Shown: positions 1 to 5,330 of the stretch, piece after piece
Layout: each line of letters starts with the position of its first letter
Numbering within the stretch: the stretch's first letter is position 1
Assembly (NCBI GenBank): GCA_009777135.1
Contig: WRMM01000166.1
Span: forward strand, 1-5,384
Origin: Candidatus Fibrimonadales bacterium
GTDB lineage: Bacteria > Fibrobacterota > Fibrobacteria > Fibrobacterales > Fibrobacteraceae
Direction of reading: 5' to 3'
DNA: 5,384 bases
Position numbers and translations under genes: made by a program
Notes under the pieces: generated by a model
Databases searched by the model: none
What the model was told of the DNA's origin: nothing
Seen by the model: only the letters and a program-made list of their open reading frames with translations

Positions 1-2
1 AT

Positions 3-1223
3 TTTGGCATAAAAATAATTCACTTTGAAATAACAGCAGGCATCCCAACAGATGTAGCCTGGCACCCCGCATGCGGCAGCGCATTTGTTTACGGCGAAAC
101 ACAAGAATTGCCAACGCCAGTCACATTAAGCCACAATCTAATTATCGAAGGTCTTGAAACAGATGCAGGAAGCCACACAGCAGTTGCTAGACTTGCAGAA
201 CCAGACGAATTTATAATATTACGCAATGCAAGCTGCGCCTACACAATAAAGCAAGCAGACCTGCCAGTTATCTGGACCCAAGACAGCGTTTTCACATACA
301 ACAAAATGGCGCAATCTCCCAAACCAAGCGTAAGCATACCGGGCATTGAGCTTTCAGCCAGAAACGCGCAATCGACCGCTGGCAAATACAACAACGAGCT
401 TGCCGCCATAGCAGAAATAATAGACCAAAACATAGCCCGCAACTACAACTTAACAAACCGCGCAAAAAACTACGAAATACTAAAAAAAGATTTAAAACCA
501 TATTTTTCCACAACCCTAAGCAACTACACCTACAACGCAGACACCCTCTGGGTACCTCACGAAATATTCACAGACTCCGCCGCCTTGCATCAAATATTGA
601 ATACCATAATAGCCTACGAAGGCTTTGCCACAGATACTATAAACAAAACCACCGACAACCCCTCACTCTTAACCGGAGAACCAAAAATAGATTTGTCCTA
701 TTCTCAATTCTCAATTCAAAATCTCAATTTTCAATTCAAAAGAGTGGAGACTACGCAAAAGGCTACGGCGATTATAAGCACGGAAGGTGTTTCTGCTGAC
801 AATTATGTTTTGTCTGAACGCAACATTATTATAATGGCTACCATAGAAGAAGATGAAGATGCAGAAAAAGTATTCTGCCTATTCAACAACCGCTGCGCAG
901 AATTCAGCGAAGAAGTTTGCTCTGCCATAGGCGGTGAGTCCATTGAAAGCTGCAACATAATGACAGCTTGCATAATAAACGCCTACTGCATCTCAAGCAC
1001 TCCCCTAGAATCCTGCCTCCTAATAAACGGTCAAGCAGTAGAAACTTGCACCGAAGCAACGCCAATTCTCATAAATCGGGAAAATCCTATAATTGGGGCC
1101 ATCGGGGTTCAGACAATATACTACAACCTCAAAGGCGAACCCCTAGGAACGCAAAAACCCGCAACGCCAGGCGTATACATAGAAAAACAAGGAACACAAA
1201 CGAAACGCATCGTGGTGAGGTAA
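3..1223 (+). CDS. C-terminal 406 residues of an exported protein with cysteine repeats and a type IX-like sorting tail (5' partial)
   Basis: The frame is open to the left edge of the window, so this is the end of a longer gene; the TTG at 108 (residue 36 of the visible part) is internal and not a start. No signal peptide is visible because the N-terminus is missing. Residues 1-290 match no family I recognise. Residues 292-349 form two four-cysteine units, and the last 40 residues (from about 367) read IGVQTIYYNLKGEPLGTQKP then ATPGVYIEKQ and end KRIVVR. This is the build of a Por/type IX secretion C-terminal sorting domain: a hydrophobic strand, 'Y-[ND]-L-x-G', 'P-G-V-Y-I', then a basic and valine-rich end. 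I infer a surface-attached or secreted protein handled by a T9SS, perhaps an adhesin or enzyme whose catalytic part is upstream. Codons 234-247 are spelled by a tandem repeat, and codon use changes just after it. The stop (TAA, 1221-1223) converges on the minus-strand operon. The reading frame is firm; the function is unknown. Confidence 0.9.
   Translation, partial: FGIKIIHFEITAGIPTDVAWHPACGSAFVYGETQELPTPVTLSHNLIIEGLETDAGSHTAVARLAEPDEFIILRNASCAYTIKQADLPVIWTQDSVFTYNKMAQSPKPSVSIPGIELSARNAQSTAGKYNNELAAIAEIIDQNIARNYNLTNRAKNYEILKKDLKPYFSTTLSNYTYNADTLWVPHEIFTDSAALHQILNTIIAYEGFATDTINKTTDNPSLLTGEPKIDLSYSQFSIQNLNFQFKRVETTQKATAIISTEGVSADNYVLSERNIIIMATIEEDEDAEKVFCLFNNRCAEFSEEVCSAIGGESIESCNIMTACIINAYCISSTPLESCLLINGQAVETCTEATPILINRENPIIGAIGVQTIYYNLKGEPLGTQKPATPGVYIEKQGTQTKRIVVR
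703..742 (+). repeat. 20-bp direct tandem repeat (two copies) inside the exported-protein gene
   Basis: Positions 703-722 and 723-742 are adjacent copies of CTCAATTYTCAATTCAAAAK, agreeing at 18 of 20 positions. Each copy is itself built from shorter CTCAATT/TTCAATT steps. The unit length is not a multiple of three, so the two copies are read in different frames, yet the gene stays open through both. The stretch encodes residues rich in Q, F, S and N. It resembles the low-complexity 'CAATTTTCAA' sequence at 2116-2150. Confidence 0.85.
876..1049 (+). repeat. Two tandem four-cysteine protein units
   Basis: Unit 1 (876-953) has the spacing C-x5-C-x7-C-x10-C and unit 2 (969-1049) has C-x5-C-x8-C-x10-C, separated by five residues. 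The ends match best: unit 1 closes with GGESIESC and unit 2 with NGQAVETC, and an asparagine falls within the first x5 of both. DNA identity between the units is low, so the duplication is old and the cysteine spacing is what has been kept. In an exported protein the cysteines could form two disulfides per unit or bind a metal; the even number favours disulfides. Confidence 0.7.
1101..1220 (+). other. T9SS/Por-like C-terminal sorting domain
   Basis: About 40 codons at the 3' end of the partial gene encode YYNLKGEPLG, then PATPGVYIEK, then KRIVVR immediately before the stop. In type A sorting domains of the FCB group, the tail is a small beta-sandwich recognised by the outer-membrane secretion machinery and removed or exchanged at the cell surface. 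The assignment rests on motif order and on its terminal position. I cannot tell whether the cell encodes the PorU/SprA machinery, since those genes would lie elsewhere. Confidence 0.7.
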
Positions 1224-1233
1224 CGTATTGTAA

Positions 1234-1254
1234 GGGCGTAGACCTGCTACGCCC
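1234..1254. repeat. Perfect 8-bp-stem hairpin between convergent genes
   Basis: GGGCGTAG (1234-1241) pairs perfectly with CTACGCCC (1247-1254) across the 5-nt loop ACCTG. The stem is GC-rich and would be stable in RNA from either strand. It has no run of T on either side (CAAAAAGG after it on the plus strand, TTACAATACG on the minus), so it is not a typical intrinsic terminator. It may still protect or end both converging transcripts. The TAG stop of the minus-strand fusion gene (1247-1249) is inside the right arm. It could be a copy of a dispersed hairpin repeat. Confidence 0.75.
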
Positions 1255-2794
1255 CAAAAAGGCAATACCGTTTACCCTGCGGCAACAAAGGAATAACTCT
1301 CCTTGCCCCTGGCTCAATATACTGCTCAAAGGATTTTATTCCTTTATTTTTGCTCAAAAAACAATATGCGCCAAGGGCTTGCATAAGCCTTTGCGTGCTT
1401 GCTATTAGAAAATCTTCCCAAGCATTTTCAAACGAAACATTTTTCAAAAGCGGATTTGCGCAGTGCCAGAGCGTGAACAATTGCTTTACCGTTTCGTCTG
1501 GAAGCATCATATACGGGTCCCACAGCAAAGAAGCCGCGTCGTAATAAATTGAGCCGTTTCTTGCGCCCTGAAAATCTATAAAAGCAATTTTATTTTCTTT
1601 TGCAAGCATAACGTTTTGCGATTGAAAATCTCTGTGCATCAAAACACGTGGCTGCGCTGCTGCCTTTTTTGCCAAGTCTTTAAAAAATGCGGTTAATTCT
1701 GCGGGTATTTCCTTCATTCCCAAATGTCCCTGCAAATAATTTTCCGCAAAATAAGAGCTTTCCCAAAGGTAATCGCTCTCTCCGAAAATTCTGCCTGCCA
1801 ACTCGCTATCCGCCTCAAATGCGCACTCGCTTGCCTCTTGCCAAACTATCAATTTTTCCAAAACCTGCGGATAATACAGCATTGGCGCAGCGGCATCGCA
1901 AAGCCGAACAGAACCCAAATCCTGCATAACAACTCGCTTCTCGCTCTCCGAAACCCCATAAATTTCCGGCGTAGGCAACCCCAAACCGCTGAACAATTTT
2001 CCATAGCGAACAAACCGCTCAAAATCCAAATCTCCTTCATAAGATTGCTGCAAAATCAAAGAATGCCCATTAGCTTCCATCCTGTAATACTTTCGCCCCG
2101 ACCCCGCCTGCCCTGCAATTTTCAACTTTCCGCTCTCTGCTTTCAGCTTATCGTCTATAGCCTGCATAAGCCTCTCGGAGCTTCCAATATCCAGCCAGTT
2201 TCCTTCTGTTGCAAACACAAAAGGCGGTTGCTTTTCCCAAAAATCACGGACATCTTTTTCTTTGATTTTTTCCCACGCTTCCGAAGAATACCATGATATG
2301 CCGGTAAATGTCGCATTGTTTACGCCTTCTTTGCCGAATTTATTTTTTATGCCGCACAAGAAATTTTCCCTGTTTATGCATAAAGTATTTACCTTTGGAT
2401 TGTCAATAGCCAAGAGAGCGCATGCCGCGCCGGAATTTCTGGCTTTTTCTAAAAAAAATCCCACATCCAAATTATGCTCGCAATCTCCGTTCAAAACCAA
2501 AAGCTCGCCACGCTCCCCTTCTTGCCACATTCTGCGGATTGGGCCGCCCGTGCCCAAAAGCTCCTCTTCTACCCAGACTTTGTCTATGCCAAGTTCCTTT
2601 GCTGCCGCCTGCACCTGCTCCGCAAGGTGGTGCGCATTTGCGTGTATTTTCTCTGCGCCAAGTTTTTTTGCCAAAATTGTCTGCCTTGCCAAAGGCGAAT
2701 TATCCACAATGGGAATTAGCGGTTTTGCAATCCGCTCGGTCAAGGGCCTAAGCCTAGTCCCTAAACCTGCGGCTAAAATGAGAACGTTAAACAT
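1247..2794 (-). CDS. MurU-AmgK-type fusion: sugar-1-phosphate nucleotidyltransferase plus anomeric sugar kinase
   Basis: This 515-residue cytoplasmic protein has two enzymes in one chain. Residues 1-215 are a GT-A-fold nucleotidyltransferase: LAAGLGTRLRPLT (7-19) and K24 for nucleotide binding, LGTGG (80-84), metal-binding NGD (102-104) and WLDIG (200-204). Residues 228-515 are an aminoglycoside-phosphotransferase-fold kinase of the AmgK type: a GSGRKYYR loop (231-238), catalytic HRDFQSQN (387-394; D389, N394) and IDFQGA (406-411; D407). In Pseudomonas, separate AmgK and MurU phosphorylate MurNAc at C1 and then make UDP-MurNAc, recycling peptidoglycan and bypassing the fosfomycin target MurA. 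Here the order is MurU first, AmgK second, joined by a short linker spelled by low-complexity DNA. A LicC-LicA (CDP-choline) fusion is less likely because the kinase loop and DFQGA fit AmgK better, but another sugar substrate remains possible. The kinase half looks somewhat shorter than the Pseudomonas enzyme. The gene starts 4 bp after the PEGA gene's stop with no visible Shine-Dalgarno, so it probably depends on reinitiation. Confidence 0.87.
   Translation of the reverse strand: MFNVLILAAGLGTRLRPLTERIAKPLIPIVDNSPLARQTILAKKLGAEKIHANAHHLAEQVQAAAKELGIDKVWVEEELLGTGGPIRRMWQEGERGELLVLNGDCEHNLDVGFFLEKARNSGAACALLAIDNPKVNTLCINRENFLCGIKNKFGKEGVNNATFTGISWYSSEAWEKIKEKDVRDFWEKQPPFVFATEGNWLDIGSSERLMQAIDDKLKAESGKLKIAGQAGSGRKYYRMEANGHSLILQQSYEGDLDFERFVRYGKLFSGLGLPTPEIYGVSESEKRVVMQDLGSVRLCDAAAPMLYYPQVLEKLIVWQEASECAFEADSELAGRIFGESDYLWESSYFAENYLQGHLGMKEIPAELTAFFKDLAKKAAAQPRVLMHRDFQSQNVMLAKENKIAFIDFQGARNGSIYYDAASLLWDPYMMLPDETVKQLFTLWHCANPLLKNVSFENAWEDFLIASTQRLMQALGAYCFLSKNKGIKSFEQYIEPGARRVIPLLPQGKRYCLFGA
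2116..2150. repeat. Low-complexity sequence encoding the interdomain linker of the fusion
   Basis: On the plus strand this runs CAATTTTCAACTTTCCGCTC and continues with CTGCTTTCAGCTTA, a chain of TTTC/CTTTC/TTCAA steps. Read on the minus strand it supplies residues 216-227 (KLKAESGKLKIA), exactly between the nucleotidyltransferase and kinase domains. The CAATTTTCAA core also occurs in the tandem repeat at 703-742. Similar degenerate strings are widespread in some bacterial genomes, but copy number here cannot be judged from one window. Confidence 0.55.
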
Positions 2795-2798
2795 AATG

Positions 2799-4007
2799 CT
2801 AAAAACTTATAGAAAAGCCTACGCCTGCCAAAAGCAGTGAAAAGCCGATTAAACCTGCGCCAACTGTTGTTTTGAAATTGCCGTCTTTAACGGCTTTGTG
2901 ATTTTCATCTATTTTTGCTTTGAAATTTTTGCCGCCAAAAGATGGCTGTTCCAATTCCCCCTTTATTTTCCTTGCCTTTTCATAATCGTCTTGCGCAAGA
3001 ACGCAGAGAAAAATGCCAGAAGCAAGCGGAGCTATGCTCCCACCCAAAAGCCCAAGCCCAATGTTTCTTTTGGTTTGGCCTTTAACAAGCAAATTTTGCT
3101 CGTAAATTTTTTGCGGATCTGTAATGGGCGATAGCTGCACAAACTTAATTTGTTTTTCCAAAGCGTCAATTTCCACATTCAGCAAAGTATCGTTGTAGCC
3201 TTTATGAAAAAGCCTGATTTGCGTTTCTCCTGGCGAGCCTTGCAAGTTATAAGGGGTTTTGCCAAGCGGCCTTGAATTTATATCTAAAAGCTCTGCAGAA
3301 AAAACCAGAGCCTTGCCAGGATTTGAGCGAATTTCCGTTCCTGCGTAGGAGCGTCTTAACTCTAAAAAAACTTTTGCCGTGTCTTCGCCAAGCTTTACCA
3401 TTCTTTTTGCCGCCCACAAATTCTCGTTTGATTGCCAATATGCCGCAATTTGAGCCATGGAACCGCTATCCGAAACTACGCAAGGAGACTGGCAAACAGG
3501 TTCCCCATTTAGCATTACAACAGCCAAATCCGGGTTTGTTTCAACGCTTATAAACGTGGTTTTATTTTTGGCACGTTCAAATTCCGCATGTTTTCCTGTT
3601 ATCCCAGATAGCATCCTTAGCAAAATTCCGCTTTTAAGCACCTCGTCCCATGCAAGCGGCGCCATAATTTGAATATCTGTTTGCGGGCTTGTATTTCCTG
3701 CAAGCCAGTCTATGCGAAGCCTTATGTTTACGGAATCTTTTCCCTCTGCGCGCAACCGGCCTCTAAACAGGCCTTGCGCTCCAGACGCTCTTGCTGCAGA
3801 TATTACGCATTCTATATTCTCGCACTCGGCAAAAAAATCAGGCTCTATTTTCACGGGTTTAAAAGCCGATTCTTTTAAAACCTGCATAATGGATTTTTCC
3901 CACAAAACCGAAATATTGCTATCTATGTCAGACTCCATATCGAGCATTAAAAGCTGCTCAGAATATGCAACGCTCACAATCAAAAATAAAAGCAATCTTT
4001 TAATCAT
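2799..4007 (-). CDS. Exported PEGA-domain envelope protein with a C-terminal membrane hairpin
   Basis: The start is ATG at 4007 (402 residues): it overlaps the upstream stop as ATGA and is preceded by a strong ribosome site. The in-frame ATG 21 bp upstream lacks such a site and would put MQLRGDK before the signal peptide. Residues 1-16 (MIKRLLLFLIVSVAYS) are a signal peptide. Residues 17-140 resemble the small alpha/beta domain found before PEGA domains in envelope proteins, with the 'C-x4-C ... GAQGLFRGRL' pattern (C62, C67). A PEGA domain covers about 152-218 (SVETNPDLAVVMLNGEPVCQ, with C172 and C176), and a second, more divergent one covers about 222-292 (GTEIRSNPG ... RPLGKTPYNL). Two hydrophobic segments (315-339 and 380-401) flank a charged stretch of about 40 residues. 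PEGA domains are beta-rich modules of surface and envelope proteins with no established enzymatic role. The protein probably sits in the periplasm, anchored by the terminal hairpin. The stop (TAG) lies 4 bp before the fusion gene. Confidence 0.85.
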   Translation of the reverse strand: MIKRLLLFLIVSVAYSEQLLMLDMESDIDSNISVLWEKSIMQVLKESAFKPVKIEPDFFAECENIECVISAARASGAQGLFRGRLRAEGKDSVNIRLRIDWLAGNTSPQTDIQIMAPLAWDEVLKSGILLRMLSGITGKHAEFERAKNKTTFISVETNPDLAVVMLNGEPVCQSPCVVSDSGSMAQIAAYWQSNENLWAAKRMVKLGEDTAKVFLELRRSYAGTEIRSNPGKALVFSAELLDINSRPLGKTPYNLQGSPGETQIRLFHKGYNDTLLNVEIDALEKQIKFVQLSPITDPQKIYEQNLLVKGQTKRNIGLGLLGGSIAPLASGIFLCVLAQDDYEKARKIKGELEQPSFGGKNFKAKIDENHKAVKDGNFKTTVGAGLIGFSLLLAGVGFSISF

Positions 4008-4606
4008 TTTATCCCCTCGCAATTGCATAAACGTCTGATGCTAGAAAGAGCGGTGTCTTGTTCCGTCCACGCCTTAACGCCCCAAAAACAAACATTGTCA
4101 ACGCTATTTTGCCAAATATTCTTTTCTTGCCACAGCGAATTTTCATCTGCAGAAACATAAACTAAAGCCTCCGCCTCTTCCCAGCTGTCCACTCCGCTTA
4201 TTCTATAACTAAACTCCAAAGTTTCCGAGCAATCCAGAAAACCATCTATAGGAGAAAGCAATTCTACCTCAAGCGATTCATTATGGCGAATAAGCAAGCT
4301 ATCGCTAATGGTATCTCCATAGAAATCTATCAGAATTAATTTTACAAAATACTCGCCATAATTTATTGCTATCCTAGGTCTAATTATTGAACGAATGGTA
4401 TCTTCATTTACAATCCAAAAGTAATCGTTAATATAATATTCTATTTGGTCTATGTTTCCTTCTAACCTTAATTCATTTCCAACTACTTGGTAAGTAATTT
4501 CATTCTCTATTATAAGCTTAAAACTTTCTGCATCACTGAATTTATCAACGTCTGTGCAGGAAATTAACATTATCAATATAATGAATAATGAACAACTATT
4601 CTTCAT
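4004..4606 (-). CDS. Lipoprotein B, with an Ig/PKD-like domain
   Basis: This 200-residue protein begins MKNSCSLFIILIMLISC: one lysine, a hydrophobic core and a lipobox LISC with C17 as the lipidated residue, so it is an exported lipoprotein. I chose ATG at 4606 because GGAG lies 8 nt upstream; the in-frame GTG at 4615 is too close to it. Residues 25-108 look like one beta-sandwich domain with YFWIV (62-66) and IDFYGDTIS (93-101), echoing PKD/Ig-like folds. Residues 113-196 look like a second beta domain with C126, C173, C194 and C196, which could pair as disulfides. It shares the 'WI ... DF-x-GDT-x-S' layout with lipoprotein A next to it, so the two are likely old tandem duplicates. Its start overlaps A by 11 bp and its stop overlaps the PEGA start by 4 bp, pointing to coupled translation. 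The function is unknown; a surface or periplasmic binding role is a guess. Confidence 0.85.
   Translation of the reverse strand: MKNSCSLFIILIMLISCTDVDKFSDAESFKLIIENEITYQVVGNELRLEGNIDQIEYYINDYFWIVNEDTIRSIIRPRIAINYGEYFVKLILIDFYGDTISDSLLIRHNESLEVELLSPIDGFLDCSETLEFSYRISGVDSWEEAEALVYVSADENSLWQEKNIWQNSVDNVCFWGVKAWTEQDTALSSIRRLCNCEGIK
4008..4018 (-). promoter_or_regulatory. Ribosome binding site deciding the PEGA-protein start
   Basis: On the minus strand GAGGGG (4018-4013) is followed by ATAAA and the ATG at 4007. This is the strongest Shine-Dalgarno-like site in the operon. It picks the start that overlaps the preceding gene's stop (ATGA, 4007-4004) over the ATG at 4028. Confidence 0.8.
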
Positions 4607-5213
4607 CGTTAACACTCCAAACGTAATTCAAAGTATCCTTAAAACCAAAGCTATTTGTGGCAATTATGCGGATTTCCCAATAATCTTCCGGCAAAGGGAT
4701 GCCTAGCAACAGAGAATCTGCCTGTAAAGTTACATTGCTTATAGGATTATTCTCGTTTCTTAGCAAAAAATTATATGTTAATTTATCGCTATCTATGCAA
4801 TTCCATTTAAACTGTGGCGCGCCGTAAATAATTTTCAAATCTGCATCTAAGTCAAAATCCTCGCAAATGGGCTTATTCGCAACGCTTATAGTAAAACCTG
4901 CGCTTAGCGTATCGCCTAAAAAATCTACAGCATAAAAATTTGCATTGAAAATTCCAGGTTTTTTAAAAAGGTTAAAACGATTGCTGTTAAAGTCCAAATT
5001 CAAAATTTCTCTTGAAAAAGAGTCTATAATCCAATAACATTTTTTTGCTGCATGCCGAGGATTTATTTCGGCTTTAAAAGATACGCTATCCCCTACTAAA
5101 ATAGTATCAGATTTATTAAAAATATCAATAGTCATACGCGACGTTGCTTCGTTGTAATATAAGTTTTCGGAGCACGAAAGCAAAAAAAGGAAAAGAAACA
5201 TTATTAAGTACAT
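4596..5213 (-). CDS. Lipoprotein A, with PKD/Ig-like and fibronectin III-like domains; first gene of the operon
   Basis: This 205-residue protein opens MYLIMFLFLFLLSC, with lipobox LLSC and C14 as the lipidation site. The n-region unusually has no lysine or arginine, which leaves some doubt about the start; ATG at 5201 is a possible alternative but also lacks a charge. An in-frame TAA lies eight codons upstream of 5213, with no better start between. Residues 25-112 form a PKD/Ig-like domain with YWIID (60-64) and VDFLGDTLS (96-104). Residues 115-203 resemble a fibronectin III-type domain (FKWNCIDSDKLTYNF, then WEIRIIATNSFGF). It is related in layout to lipoprotein B, which overlaps its 3' end by 11 bp. 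No Shine-Dalgarno is visible upstream. It is likely an outer-membrane or periplasmic lipoprotein of unknown function. Confidence 0.82.
   Translation of the reverse strand: MYLIMFLFLFLLSCSENLYYNEATSRMTIDIFNKSDTILVGDSVSFKAEINPRHAAKKCYWIIDSFSREILNLDFNSNRFNLFKKPGIFNANFYAVDFLGDTLSAGFTISVANKPICEDFDLDADLKIIYGAPQFKWNCIDSDKLTYNFLLRNENNPISNVTLQADSLLLGIPLPEDYWEIRIIATNSFGFKDTLNYVWSVNDEE
4607..4618 (-). promoter_or_regulatory. Ribosome binding site of lipoprotein B
   Basis: GGAG (4618-4615) stands 8 nt before ATG 4606, inside the end of the preceding gene. It decides the start against the GTG three codons upstream. Confidence 0.6.
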
Positions 5214-5248
5214 TAGGTCAAATATAGTAAACGATTAATTTAATGCTT

Positions 5249-5278
5249 GGGTATGGGGTATAGGGTTTGGGGTATGGG
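5249..5278 (+). repeat. G-rich heptamer array, left arm (putative G-quadruplex, plus strand)
   Basis: The arm is four heptamers followed by GG. With A = GGGTATG, B = GGGTATA and C = GGGTTTG the order is A-B-C-A. This gives five runs of 3-4 G with loops of 3-4 nt, which satisfies the usual G-quadruplex pattern on the plus strand. Confidence 0.85.
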
Positions 5279-5301
5279 CAATGCAAAAACATGCCCTTTT
5301 T
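5276..5301 (+). terminator. Weak intrinsic terminator-like hairpin in the spacer
   Basis: GGGCA (5276-5280) pairs with TGCCC (5292-5296), followed directly by TTTTT (5297-5301). The stem is only 5 bp with an 11-nt loop, and its GGG is shared with the left heptamer array. It would end plus-strand transcripts, for which no gene is visible nearby. It may be fortuitous. Confidence 0.25.
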
Positions 5302-5330
5302 AGCGAATTTAAGCCGTTTTTTGTAAAATT

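Noticed and set aside
108..110. TTG as the start codon of the first gene
   Set aside because: The same frame is open without a stop back to position 3 and reads as ordinary protein, so the gene enters from outside the window.
968..1408. Plus-strand open frame overlapping the end of the exported protein and the junction
   Set aside because: It is an out-of-frame reading of the sorting-tail region, rich in R, N and H without recognisable motifs, and runs antisense into the fusion gene.
1247..2794. LicC-LicA-type choline kinase/cytidylyltransferase fusion
   Set aside because: Such fusions exist with the same domain order, but the kinase motifs HRDFQSQN and IDFQGARNGSIYYD resemble AmgK, not choline kinase. 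It is kept as an alternative only.
2262..2840. Long plus-strand open frame of 192 codons opposite the fusion gene
   Set aside because: It lies antisense to strongly motif-supported coding sequence, has no domain signal, and its residue content is what antisense reading would give.
4026..4028. ATG at 4028 as the PEGA-protein start
   Set aside because: It adds MQLRGDK before a normal signal peptide and lacks a ribosome site, whereas ATG 4007 has GAGGGG at good spacing and an ATGA overlap.
4613..4615. GTG at 4615 as the start of lipoprotein B
   Set aside because: The GGAG is directly adjacent to it, too close for use, while it sits 8 nt from ATG 4606.
5221..5226. TATATT as a -10 promoter box for the operon
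   Set aside because: There is no -35-like hexamer 16-18 bp upstream and the surroundings are AT-rich, so such a hexamer is expected by chance.
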